Assembly (NCBI GenBank): GCA_021845835.1
Contig: JAJZVE010000136.1
Span: 1 to 9,430, forward strand
Reading direction: 5' to 3'
Source: Pseudomonadota bacterium
Lineage (GTDB): Bacteria; Pseudomonadota; Alphaproteobacteria; Acetobacterales; Acetobacteraceae
Length of the DNA: 9,430 bases
Shown one piece after another: positions 1-6,179 of the stretch. Position numbers and translations under genes: made by a program. A model generated the notes under the pieces. It saw nothing but the letters and a program-made list of their open reading frames with translations. It searched no databases and was not told the DNA's origin. Position 1 is the first letter of the stretch. Each line of letters begins with the position of its first letter.

Positions 1-470
1 ACTGGCCCGGCAACGGCACCTCGCTGGTCACCGGCGGCACGCCACGCTACCACCTGTATCCGGCCGCGGACGGGCGGATCGTCGCCGTGGCAGCGATCGA
101 ACAGCGGTTCTGGACCATCTTCTGCGCCGCGATCGGGCTGGAACCGGCGCTGCATGACGACGTGCCCGACCCGCAGGCGACGCTGCGCCGGATCGGCGAG
201 ATCATCGCCGCCGCCCCGTCCGCGCATTGGCGCGAGGTGTTCGCTCGCGCCGACTGCTGCTGCTCTGTGGTCGCGACGCTGCAGGAGGCGGTGGCGAACC
301 CGCATTTCGTCGCCCGCGGCCTGTTCGCGCGGCAGATCGCGAACGCCGCCGGCGAGACGATGCCGGCGCTGCCGGTGCCGGTGGACCCGGTTTTCCGCGC
401 CCCCGCGGAGGAAGCCGTGCCGCCGTCCGCCCCCGGCCTCGGCGCCGATACCGGCGCCTACGTGCCATGA
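1..470 (+). CDS. CaiB/BaiF (class III) CoA-transferase, C-terminal part
   Basis: The reading frame is open from base 3 to the TGA at 468-470 and gives about 155 residues; the 5' end lies before the window. Class III CoA-transferases move CoA between an acyl-CoA and a free organic acid through an aspartyl-CoA intermediate, as cytoplasmic interlocked dimers. The visible part carries family landmarks of the C-terminal half: a GGTPRYHLYPAADGR segment followed by VAVAAIE at the window start, then a helical region (the RIGEIIAAAPSAHW segment), and VVATLQEAVANPHFVARGLF, which matches the usual 'P-V-x-x-x-E-x-x-x-D-P-q-x-x-a-R' motif. The catalytic aspartate would lie upstream and cannot be checked. 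The stop overlaps the next start (ATGA), so the two genes are probably one operon, suggesting acyl-CoA catabolism. The substrate cannot be told from the sequence. Confidence 0.88.
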   Translation, partial: WPGNGTSLVTGGTPRYHLYPAADGRIVAVAAIEQRFWTIFCAAIGLEPALHDDVPDPQATLRRIGEIIAAAPSAHWREVFARADCCCSVVATLQEAVANPHFVARGLFARQIANAAGETMPALPVPVDPVFRAPAEEAVPPSAPGLGADTGAYVP

Positions 471-1459
471 GGGCGGTCCTGGTCGCCGAGCCGACGGATT
501 TCGAGAACATCGCGCTCGCGGAGGTGCCGGACCCGCTTCCCGGTCCCGGCGAGGTGATCGTGGACGTGGCGGCGGCGGAAACGAACTATCCCGACATCCT
601 GGTGATCACGGGCCAGTACCAGATACGCCCGCCGCCGCCGTTCTCGCCCGGCAAGTCCGCCGCGGGCCGTATTGCCGCGCTGGGGGCGGGGGTGAGCGGG
701 CTCGCGATCGGCGACCGCGTCGCCGTGCAGGTGGAGTACGGCGCCTACGCCGAGAAGCTGCGTGCCCCGGCGGTGAACTGCTATCCGATGCCGGACGGGA
801 TGGCGTTCGAGACGGCGGCAGCGCTCGGCCTCGTTTATCAGACCGCGCATTTCGCACTGGTGGAACGGGCGCGGCTGCGCGCGGGGGAAAGCGTGCTGGT
901 GCTCGGCGGCTCCGGCGGCGTCGGCACGGCGGGCATCCAGGTCGCCAAGGCGCTCGGCGCGGCGCCGGTGATCGCCTGCGTGCGGGCGGCCGACGACGCC
1001 GCGGTGGCGCGCGCGGCGGGCGCCGATGTCGTGATCGAGTCCGGCGGCGGGCCGCTGCGCGACCGGCTGCGCGCCGAGGTCGCGGCGGCGAACGGCGGGC
1101 GCGGCGTGGACATCGCCCTTGATCCGGTGGGCGGCGAGGCGGGCGCCGCCGCGCTGCGCGCCCTCGGCTGGTGCGGGCGGCTGGTCGTCCTGGGCTTCGC
1201 CAGCGGCCAGATCCCGACGATCCAGGCCAACTACGTGCTGGTCAAGAATATCAGCGTCACGGGTCTGCACTGGTCCGACTACCGCGAGCGCAGTCCGGAG
1301 CTGGTCGCGCTGGTGCAGCGCCAGCTGTTCGACCTGTATACGCAGGGCCGCATCGATCCGGTGATCTCGCGCGTGGTGCCGCTGGCGCATTTCAAGGAGG
1401 CGCTGCGGGCGCTGCGCGACGGCACGGCGCAGGGCAAGATCATCCTGACCATGCCCTGA
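467..1459 (+). CDS. NADPH:quinone oxidoreductase-like, zinc-free MDR family
   Basis: This 330-residue protein belongs to the medium-chain dehydrogenase/reductase superfamily, quinone oxidoreductase/enoyl reductase branch. The N-terminal GroES-like domain (about 1-125) has the branch signature N40-YPDILVITGQY followed by PFSPGKSAAGRI at 59-69 and GDRV at 82-85. The Rossmann domain has the NADPH loop V143-LVLGGSGGVGTAGIQVAK to about residue 161 (GGSGGVG), then DPVGG near 219-223 and LVVLGFASG at 239-247. No zinc-ligand cysteine/histidine set of alcohol dehydrogenases is present, so hydride transfer to a quinone or an enone or enoyl-CoA is expected. Many family members have a Glu or Ser where K63 stands in PGKSAAG. 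The ATG at 467 was chosen because it starts the GroES-like fold exactly and overlaps the upstream TGA; there is no strong ribosome binding site, which fits translational coupling. The physiological substrate is unknown. Confidence 0.88.
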   Translation: MRAVLVAEPTDFENIALAEVPDPLPGPGEVIVDVAAAETNYPDILVITGQYQIRPPPPFSPGKSAAGRIAALGAGVSGLAIGDRVAVQVEYGAYAEKLRAPAVNCYPMPDGMAFETAAALGLVYQTAHFALVERARLRAGESVLVLGGSGGVGTAGIQVAKALGAAPVIACVRAADDAAVARAAGADVVIESGGGPLRDRLRAEVAAANGGRGVDIALDPVGGEAGAAALRALGWCGRLVVLGFASGQIPTIQANYVLVKNISVTGLHWSDYRERSPELVALVQRQLFDLYTQGRIDPVISRVVPLAHFKEALRALRDGTAQGKIILTMP

Positions 1460-1483
1460 CCGGCCGTCGCCGCAGCGGGATTG

Positions 1484-2782
1484 CTATTTCCTTACCAGCG
1501 GGCAGGTGCTGGCGGACAGCGGCGCGTACGCCTCGTCGCCCGGTATGACCCTGAGGACGTTCACGAGATCCCAGGGGCCGGTGGACTCCTGCGGGGCTTT
1601 CGCCTCGGTCAGGTACATGTCATGCACCATCAGCCCGTCCTCCCTGAGATGCCCGTGGCGGGCGAAGAAATCCTCGAATTTCGTCGCCCGCAGTCGCGCC
1701 ATCACCTGATCCGAATCCGCCGTGCCGAGATCCGTCACCGCCTGCAGGTAGTGCTGTACTGCGGAGTAGATGCCGGCCTGGATCATCGACGGCATGGCGT
1801 GGAAGCGCGCGAAGAACCGCTTGCCGAACGCCCGCGTCTGGTCGTCGAAGTTCCAGTCGTAGGCGGTCACGAACTCCATCCCCTGCGCCGAGCGCAGGCC
1901 GAGCGCCTTCACGTCGGTGTTGAACATCAGCAGCCCCGCGAGCTTCTGGCCGCCCTTGGACAGCCCGAACTCCACCGCCTGCTTGACCGCGTTGGAGGCA
2001 TCCGTGCCGGCGTTGGCGAAGCCGACCACCTGCGCGCCCGACGCCTGCGCGGCGAGGAGATAGGAGGCAAAATCGCTGGTGCCGAGCGGATGCCACGACA
2101 CGCCGAGCACGGTGCCGCCAAGCTGCTTCACCGTCGCGGCTGTCTCGTTTTCCAGCGCGTGGCCGAAGGCGTAGTCGGCACCGACGAAGTACCAGGTCTT
2201 GCCACCCTTGGCGACGATCGCCCGCGCCGCGCCGGTCGCCAGCGAGTAGGTGTCATAGACGTAGTGGATGCCGTAGGGGCTGCAGGCCTTGTTGGTCAGC
2301 GCGTCCGAGGCCGAGCCGGCCGCGATCGTGATGCGTTTGCGTTCCTGGCCGACCCGCTGCATCGCCAGCGCCGCCGCCGAGTCGGTCGATTCGATCACCA
2401 TCTCGGCCTGGTCCACGTCGAACCACTTGCGCACGGCGGATGACGCGACCTCCGGCTTGCCCTGGTAATCGGCCGACAGCACCTCGATCGGGCGCCCGAG
2501 CACCTTCCCGCCGAAATCCTCGACGGCCATTCTGGCTGCAGTGACGGCGCCGGGCCCGCCGTTGCTGACATACACCCCGCTCATGTCCACGATCACGCCG
2601 ATCCGGAACGCGGCGTCCTCCGCGCGCGCCGGCGCGGCGACGGACAGCACCGTTGCCGAAACGAGCGCCGCCATCACGCGGCAGCCCGCCCGGACGCGAG
2701 CGGCACGCGGCCCCGAAGCGGCCGGGCCGACGTGTCGGGACGCACCGCTGCGCGACGCGCCGGGACTCCACAATGCTGTCAT
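1484..2782 (-). CDS. Periplasmic substrate-binding protein, branched-chain amino acid/amide ABC type
   Basis: The product has 432 residues. A long basic N-region leads to a hydrophobic core (M37-AALVSATVLSVAA to about 50) and a likely signal peptidase site after APARA (residue 54), so the mature protein is periplasmic. It follows the Peripla_BP_6/LivJ pattern: IGVIVDMSGVY at 61-71, AVEDFGGKVLGRPIEVLSADYQGKPEVA at 86-113, a ligand-loop-like AAGSASDALTN at 154-164, and VGADYAFG at 200-207. C167 and C427 are the only two cysteines after the signal sequence and could form a disulfide (inference). The ATG at 2782 is preferred over a longer frame because GGAGG lies 7 bases before it; a later ATG at 2674, right at the hydrophobic core, lacks a ribosome binding site. 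No permease or ATPase gene is adjacent. Ligand unknown: amides, short-chain acids or aromatic acids are all possible. Confidence 0.87.
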   Translation of the reverse strand: MTALWSPGASRSGASRHVGPAASGPRAARVRAGCRVMAALVSATVLSVAAPARAEDAAFRIGVIVDMSGVYVSNGGPGAVTAARMAVEDFGGKVLGRPIEVLSADYQGKPEVASSAVRKWFDVDQAEMVIESTDSAAALAMQRVGQERKRITIAAGSASDALTNKACSPYGIHYVYDTYSLATGAARAIVAKGGKTWYFVGADYAFGHALENETAATVKQLGGTVLGVSWHPLGTSDFASYLLAAQASGAQVVGFANAGTDASNAVKQAVEFGLSKGGQKLAGLLMFNTDVKALGLRSAQGMEFVTAYDWNFDDQTRAFGKRFFARFHAMPSMIQAGIYSAVQHYLQAVTDLGTADSDQVMARLRATKFEDFFARHGHLREDGLMVHDMYLTEAKAPQESTGPWDLVNVLRVIPGDEAYAPLSASTCPLVRK

Positions 2783-3059
2783 GCGTTTCCTCCGCTCCTG
2801 GCGCCGCCGGATCAGAGGTCCGACCGGCCACCGCCTGTTCTCGTTTCCTGTCCGCCGGTCAGGCGAATCCGGCCGTGCCGGAGCGCCCGCATACCCGGCC
2901 ACGCGTCACGCAAACGCCATGCCGCCCTTTCGGCCAACACCGTAGCGCACCGGAGATGCCGGATTGCGGCACGGGCGGGCATCATGCCAGCGTGGCCGGC
3001 GCACGACGACCGGCAATACCGCGGCAGCAGCGGAACCCCGGCACAGGAGGTTATCGGTC
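2783..3059. other. Divergent intergenic region between binding protein and lactonase-like genes
   Basis: This 277-base gap must hold the promoters of both flanking genes. On the minus strand a clear GGAGG stands 7 bases before the ATG at 2782. On the plus strand AGGAGG at 3045-3050 precedes the ATG at 3060. A short perfect inverted repeat GGCAT-C-ATGCC occupies 2978-2988 near the middle and could be a regulator site, but 5-bp arms are common by chance at this GC content. I found no convincing sigma-70 or sigma-54 promoter and no credible small gene. Confidence 0.5.
3045..3050 (+). promoter_or_regulatory. Ribosome binding site of the lactonase-like gene
   Basis: A full AGGAGG stands 9 bases before the ATG at 3060. 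It fixes that start against an in-frame upstream candidate at 2964, whose extra 32 residues are arginine-rich and unlike the family. Confidence 0.75.
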
Positions 3060-3863
3060 ATGGACACGTCGTTGCCGGCCTACGAGGTTTTTGCGCTGCG
3101 CTACGCGACGCGCGAGGCACGGCGGCATGAGCATTTCATCGGCGGCGATCCGCACGATGGCCCCATGCCGATGGATTATTTCGTCTGGCTGATCCGCGGC
3201 CCCGACCGCGCCGTCGTGGTCGATTCCGGCTTCACCGCCGACGTGGCGGCGCGACGCGGGCGCACGCTGCTGCGCTGCCCCATCGACGCGCTGCGCCTGC
3301 TGGGCGTGGACGCCGCCACGGTGAAGGATGTCGTACTGACGCATCTGCACTACGACCATGTCGGCAACTTCCATCGCTTCCCTGCCGCCGCGTTCCATCT
3401 GCAGGAACCCGATCTGCACTTCGCGGTCGGTCGGCATATGCGCCATCGCCACATCGCGCAGCCGTACGAGGTGGAGGATGTGGTCGGCATCGTGCGGCTG
3501 AACTATGCGGGCCGGGTGCGGCTGCACACGGGCGCGGTGGAACTGGCGCCTGGCATCACGCTGCATCCGGCGCCGGGTCATTCGCCGGGCCTGCAGTTCG
3601 TGCGCGTCAACACGACGCGGGGCGCGGTGGTGCTGGCCTCCGACGTGTCGCATTTCTACGAGAACATGGAGACGGGGCGGCCGTTCCCGGTCTGTGTCAG
3701 CGTGGCGGACATGCTGGAAAGCCATGATCGCGTCCGCGCCGCCGCGGCCTCGCCCGCTCATATCGTGCCGGGCCATGATCCGCTGGTGATGGATCGCTAT
3801 CCGGCCCCGAGTCCGGAACTGGAGGGCATTGTCGTTCGGCTCGACGTGGCGCCGCGCGGCTGA
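3060..3863 (+). CDS. Metallo-beta-lactamase-fold hydrolase, N-acyl homoserine lactonase-like
   Basis: This 267-residue cytoplasmic protein (no signal peptide) has the full dinuclear metal set of the fold: H95-x-H97-x-D99-H100 in LTHLHYDHVGN, H174 in APGHSPG, bridging D195 in LASDVSH, and H239 in IVPGHD. The N-terminal MDYFVWLIRGPDRAVVVDSGF at 38-58 and the length match the AiiA/AttM/AhlD group, which opens the lactone ring of N-acyl homoserine lactones and so quenches quorum signals. In AiiA the bridging Asp is followed three residues later by a substrate-contacting Tyr; here that position is H198, and a Tyr appears at 200. Lactonase activity is therefore plausible but not proven, and other esters or lactones are possible. 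It is a single-gene unit, divergent from the binding-protein gene and followed by a tRNA. No luxI/luxR gene is in the window. Confidence 0.85.
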   Translation: MDTSLPAYEVFALRYATREARRHEHFIGGDPHDGPMPMDYFVWLIRGPDRAVVVDSGFTADVAARRGRTLLRCPIDALRLLGVDAATVKDVVLTHLHYDHVGNFHRFPAAAFHLQEPDLHFAVGRHMRHRHIAQPYEVEDVVGIVRLNYAGRVRLHTGAVELAPGITLHPAPGHSPGLQFVRVNTTRGAVVLASDVSHFYENMETGRPFPVCVSVADMLESHDRVRAAAASPAHIVPGHDPLVMDRYPAPSPELEGIVVRLDVAPRG

Positions 3864-3911
3864 TGCGTTCATGTTTCCCCGCGCGCTCGTGACAGGGCGC
3901 AGAACCGCCGC

Positions 3912-3940
3912 TTGCGCTCCCCCGGCCGCCGGCGGCATAG
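3912..3940 (+). promoter_or_regulatory. Candidate tRNA promoter
   Basis: TTGCGC at 3912-3917, a 17-bp spacer, and GCATAG at 3935-3940 lie 16 bases before the mature tRNA 5' end. The -35 half is reasonable and the -10 half is weak. The layout resembles the better promoter of the tRNA-Leu gene at 5082-5110. A perfect palindrome GCCGCCGGCGGC (3925-3936) overlaps the spacer; it has no T tract, so I do not call it a terminator. Confidence 0.35.
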
Positions 3941-3956
3941 CAAGTTCGGCGATGGC

Positions 3957-4029
3957 GCGCCCGTAGCTCAGCGGTCAGAGCTGGCCGCTCATAACGGTCT
4001 GGTCGCAGGTTCGAATCCTGCCGGGCGCA
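3957..4029 (+). tRNA. tRNA with CAU anticodon, probably tRNA-Ile2 (lysidine), else elongator tRNA-Met
   Basis: All 73 bases fit a cloverleaf. The acceptor stem GCGCCCG/CGGGCGC is fully paired, U8-A9 is present, and the D stem is GCTC/GAGC with an 8-base loop AGCGGTCA. The anticodon stem GGCCG/CGGTC has one G-U pair, with loop CTCATAA (anticodon 3990-3992). The variable loop is TGGTC, the T stem GCAGG/CCTGC with loop TTCGAAT, and the discriminator is A. CCA is not encoded. CAU is read as Met, or as Ile when TilS makes lysidine at C34. The C4-G69 and C5-G68 pairs, the 8-base D loop and the TGGTC variable loop resemble E. coli tRNA-Ile2 more than elongator tRNA-Met. It is not an initiator: the first pair is G-C and the anticodon stem lacks the three G-C pairs of initiators. 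Confidence 0.93.
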
Positions 4030-4247
4030 TCGTCGCAGGCGAGAGTTTTCGTTTTGTTTTGCGGCGCGATGGCCGCGGGCGCGGATGGTGGGCGCTCAAA
4101 CGGCCACGAACGTCAGGCTTGCCAAAGGGCAGTCCGGGAGCACGAAGCGCGCCGCCCGCTCCAGATCCTTTCTTTTTGGGAAGCCTGAACCAGGACGGCC
4201 GCTTGTCGGTGGCGCTTTCGTCTGGACGGAGGGATCAGGCAGGCCGA
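4030..4247. other. Intergenic region between tRNA and pilin gene
   Basis: About 220 bases with no supportable gene. A T-rich stretch (TTTTCGTTTTGTTTT, about 4046-4060) follows the tRNA and may help end transcription, but the only stem before it has 4 bp with a 2-base loop. A second T-rich tract (about 4167-4177) follows a possible 5-bp stem GGAGC/GCTCC (4137-4141 and 4158-4162) with a 16-base loop. Neither makes a proper intrinsic terminator. Confidence 0.4.
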
Positions 4248-4565
4248 TCAGCTACCCTCTCCGCCGCCGTCATCGCCGCCGCCGCTGTTGTCGCCCTGGT
4301 TATTGCCGTTGCCGTTGCCCTGGTCGTTGCCGTTGCCGTTGGAACTGTAGCTGCCGGTCCCGGCGCCGCTGCCGGACTGCCCGGATGGGGCCGTGAGTGC
4401 GGTCGCGACGTTGCTGAAAGCGCCGCTCAGGTCGGCACCCAGGGACCCCACCGACGTGGCGAGCGCGGCGGCGACGAAGGTTGCCAGAACGGCATACTCC
4501 ATTGCTGCGACGCCCTTGCGGTCCCTCCAGGTGGCCACGACCGATCTCAGCGCCGACTTCGGCAT
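4248..4565 (-). CDS. Flp-type (type IVb) prepilin with Gly/Asn-rich C-terminal tail
   Basis: The product has 105 residues from the ATG at 4565. A basic leader (MPKSALRSVVATWRDRKG, 1-18) ends in the prepilin peptidase motif G18-VAAM-E23-Y24, the exact G/xxxxEY pattern of Flp pilins cut by TadV/CpaA-type peptidases. A hydrophobic helix follows to about residue 40, then an amphipathic LGADLSGAFSNVATALT segment as in Flp/PilA proteins. Ordinary Flp pilins end here at 50-70 residues; this one continues for about 45 residues of Gly, Asn, Ser and Asp, including two copies of an 8-residue NGNGN(D/N)QG unit. It probably forms or decorates Tad pili used in attachment. A GTG at 4580 would add five residues; neither start has a strong ribosome binding site. 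No tad/cpa gene is nearby, so assembly would depend on a locus elsewhere. Pilin assignment is strong; the role of the tail is unknown. Confidence 0.8.
   Translation of the reverse strand: MPKSALRSVVATWRDRKGVAAMEYAVLATFVAAALATSVGSLGADLSGAFSNVATALTAPSGQSGSGAGTGSYSSNGNGNDQGNGNGNNQGDNSGGGDDGGGEGS
4294..4341. repeat. 24-bp tandem repeat, two copies, inside the pilin gene
   Basis: Two adjacent 24-bp units, 4294-4317 and 4318-4341, differ at two bases (TA against CG after CCCTGGT). Each is rich in GTTGCC triplets. On the minus strand they encode the NGNGN(D/N)QG octapeptides of the pilin tail. The unit is a whole number of codons, so copy-number change would keep frame. Confidence 0.75.
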
Positions 4566-4983
4566 CCCACCGATTCCCACCGGCCCAGCATGCAGGCCCG
4601 CGACCCCGGCAACATGGCTTCACGCCGGTCACGCAGCAGTCGCACGCAACACACTCGCCACGTGTCTACTGCACGAATATATGATATATGTGAAAATGGT
4701 TTTGTAGCGTATCGCTTCTGGATTTACGGAAATTTCGCCTGGCGAGCGCATTGCGGCCATGCGGCCGTAACATGCGTCGTGACCGGTGGGAGCCGGATGC
4801 GATCCGGGGAACGGCTGGTCGCCGCATCGGCGATGGCTGCCCCGCCCCTATGGCGCGCTGCGGAGCGGTGCCGGTGGGCCGAGCAGGACCAATCTCTGGT
4901 CAGTCTGCACACCGACGATGCTGGCCCGGTCCCGCCTCTCGGTCGAGGCGAACCGCTGGCGAAGCCGGATGACCAGGTTAAAA
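4566..4983. other. Gene-free region upstream of the pilin with an AT-rich island
   Basis: About 418 bases hold no credible gene; open frames here are arginine-rich shadows or run into the tRNA-Leu. The notable part is 4676-4735: 18 G/C in 60 bases (30%) against about 70% around it. It contains ATATAT-G-ATATAT at 4677-4689. Lying about 110 bases upstream of the minus-strand pilin start, it is the likeliest place for that gene's promoter or a nucleoid-protein site, but I cannot fit a convincing -35/-10 pair. Confidence 0.45.
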
Positions 4984-5066
4984 TGCGGTCGAGAAGACTC
5001 GAACTTCCACGGGGTTTCCCCCACAAGCACCTCAAGCTTGCGCGTCTACCATTCCGCCACGACCGC
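4984..5066 (-). tRNA. tRNA-Leu(GAG)
   Basis: On the minus strand 83 bases fold as a class II tRNA. The acceptor stem is GCGGTCG/CGACCGC, the D stem GCG/CGC has the Leu-type loop AATGGTAGA, and the anticodon stem CAAGC/GCTTG carries loop TTGAGGT (anticodon GAG at 5033-5031). The long variable arm has a GGGG/CCCC stem, and the T arm is GGAAG/CTTCT with loop TTCGAGT; its first pair is a G-U wobble. The discriminator is A. CCA is not encoded; TTTTAACC follows instead. It reads CUC and CUU codons. The long variable arm and A73 support Leu. Confidence 0.95.
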
Positions 5067-5081
5067 ATGCGGCGACGCGGC

Positions 5082-5110
5082 GGTATAGCGGAACCCCCCT
5101 GCGCGGGCAA
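5082..5110 (-). promoter_or_regulatory. Sigma-70-type promoter of tRNA-Leu
   Basis: Read on the minus strand: TTGCCC (5110-5105), an exact 17-bp spacer, then TATACC (5087-5082), ending 15 bases before the mature tRNA 5' end. Spacing and position are as expected for a housekeeping promoter of a stable RNA gene. Confidence 0.6.
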
Positions 5111-5438
5111 TCGGCTCCGCCCGCCCGCATCGCGATGGCAGAACGGAAGTATGAGAGGACCCCGACATTGCCGGCATGGCCGCCCTCGCGCTGATCGCCG
5201 CGGCTGCCCGGCCAGTATGATGACGACGCGGCGAGGCACCTGAAGCAGTATGATGCTGCGTCGAATGTTTTACTATTTCTAATACTTGCCAATCGGTCCA
5301 TGGTCACATGGGCCTGCCACAAGCCGTTCCGGGAACGCCGCCACGCATGAGGATTCGAAGCTTCATCAGCCACATCGCCGGCGCCTCGCAGGTCGGACCG
5401 GAGCACAGCCACACCGGCGCGCCGCTCGGCTGGCCCGC
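5111..5438. other. Intergenic region upstream of the sulfotransferase pair
   Basis: About 330 bases with no gene I can support. A small AT-rich patch (about 5264-5285) ends in TAATAC (5280-5285), a good -10 match, but the hexamer 17 bp upstream (TGCGTC) is a poor -35, so this is only a weak promoter candidate for the downstream operon. A 10-bp direct repeat CAGTATGATG occurs at 5213-5222 and 5246-5255. The frame of the next gene stays open upstream to a TTG at 5286, but those 51 residues are basic and have no counterpart in the paralogue. Confidence 0.4.
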
Positions 5439-6176
5439 ATGACCGCCGCGACCGGCCCCGCCGATCCAACGCTGGTGCTGACCCTCGGGCTGCACGGCAG
5501 CGCCTCCACCTGGGCCTTCAACGTCGCGCGCGAGTTGATGATCGCCGCCTTCGGCGCGGACGCGGTCGCCAGTTGCTTCGCCAATTCGCCTGACGAACTG
5601 CTGGCCGAGCCGCAGGTGCCAGGGCGGCGCGTGGTATGCAAGACGCACGGGTTTCCGCGGCTCGATGTCTTCGCACATCTGACGCAGGCACGGCTGCTGG
5701 CGACGGTGCGCGACCCGCGCGATGCCGTACTGTCGCTGGTGGAACGCTTCGGATCCGCGCCGGAGGCGGTGGTGCGCGCGATCGCGCAGGACTGCCAGCA
5801 TGCCGCCTGGTGCGCCGCGGCAGGCCACCTCGTGCTGCGCTACGAGGACCGGTTCTTCGATGATCCCGAAGCGGTCACGCGGGTGGCGCGGCATCTCGGC
5901 CTGGATGTGGCGGCGCCGGCGCAGGCGCGCATCTTCGCCGCCTGGCGCACCGAGCAGGTGCGCGCCTTCGCCGCCGCCGTCCCCGGCCTGCCGCCGGAGC
6001 GGCTGGTGAACGACGGCCGGGTGTTCCTGTTCGACCGGCTGACGCAGGTGCATCGCACGCATATCGGCGACGCCCGCAGCGGCAAATGGCGCGAACGGTT
6101 CGATGCGCCGACGCGCGCGCAATTAAGCCGGCTGTTCGCCCCTTTCCTTGCCCGGTTCGGTTACGCTACCGAATGA
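5439..6176 (+). CDS. Small sulfotransferase-like protein, copy A
   Basis: 245 residues. The architecture is that of PAPS-dependent sulfotransferases: an N-terminal nucleotide loop (L14-TLGLHGSASTW25) ending a first strand, a CKTHG segment at 67-71 where cytosolic sulfotransferases keep their catalytic histidine in KTH, the 3'-phosphate motif V90-RDPRDAVLS99, an FFDDP segment near 139-143, and a C-terminal IGDARSGKWRERF (209-221) that matches the RKGxxGxWK region. The protein would transfer sulfate from PAPS to an unknown acceptor. The usual lysine of the PKSGTTW loop is absent: G20 takes its place. No signal peptide or membrane helix, so cytoplasmic. The ATG at 5439 is chosen because it aligns with the start of copy B; it lacks a clear ribosome binding site. 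It is 3 bp from copy B, so one transcript. Family confident at fold level; substrate unknown. Confidence 0.72.
   Translation: MTAATGPADPTLVLTLGLHGSASTWAFNVARELMIAAFGADAVASCFANSPDELLAEPQVPGRRVVCKTHGFPRLDVFAHLTQARLLATVRDPRDAVLSLVERFGSAPEAVVRAIAQDCQHAAWCAAAGHLVLRYEDRFFDDPEAVTRVARHLGLDVAAPAQARIFAAWRTEQVRAFAAAVPGLPPERLVNDGRVFLFDRLTQVHRTHIGDARSGKWRERFDAPTRAQLSRLFAPFLARFGYATE
5490..5530 (+). repeat. DNA repeat between the sulfotransferase copies, unit 1
   Basis: These 41 bases match 6231-6271 with two mismatches (CC against TG after the common CTGGG). They encode the nucleotide-loop segment LHGSASTW(A/V)FNVAR. Other near-identical blocks occur around 5706 and 6445 and around 6057 and 6795, showing a gene duplication. 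Confidence 0.8.
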
Positions 6177-6179
6177 CGC

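Noticed and set aside
458..1390. Long minus-strand open frame opposite the quinone oxidoreductase
   Set aside because: It is His/Arg-rich with no family features, and lies fully antisense to a well-recognised MDR gene; high GC content makes such shadows common.
3051..3938. Minus-strand 295-codon frame opposite the lactonase-like gene
   Set aside because: Composition is Arg/His/Met-rich, no domain is recognisable, and the plus-strand gene has a full metal-ligand set and a strong ribosome binding site.
4137..4177. Possible intrinsic terminator before a T-rich tract
   Set aside because: The stem is only 5 bp with a 16-base loop and the T tract starts 4 bases further on and is interrupted.
4294..4341. 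CRISPR-like or regulatory direct repeat
   Set aside because: Only two adjacent 24-bp units without spacers, in frame inside the pilin tail; simple coding repeat.
3957..5066. tRNA-bounded genomic island with attachment sites
   Set aside because: No integrase, no mobility gene, and no direct repeat of a tRNA 3' end was found in the interval.
4724..5239. Minus-strand 171-codon frame
   Set aside because: It reads through the tRNA-Leu gene on the same strand and is low-complexity Arg/Ser/Pro-rich.
3912..5243. Plus-strand 443-codon open frame
   Set aside because: It runs through a tRNA gene on its own strand, opposite the pilin gene, and opposite the tRNA-Leu gene, so it cannot be a real protein gene.
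5213..5255. 10-bp direct repeat CAGTATGATG as an operator pair
   Set aside because: Only two copies, spacing of 33 bases does not match a clear promoter, and a 10-bp repeat can arise by chance.
5286..5438. N-terminal extension of sulfotransferase copy A from a TTG codon
   Set aside because: The extra 51 residues are basic, have no counterpart in copy B, and no ribosome binding site supports the TTG start.
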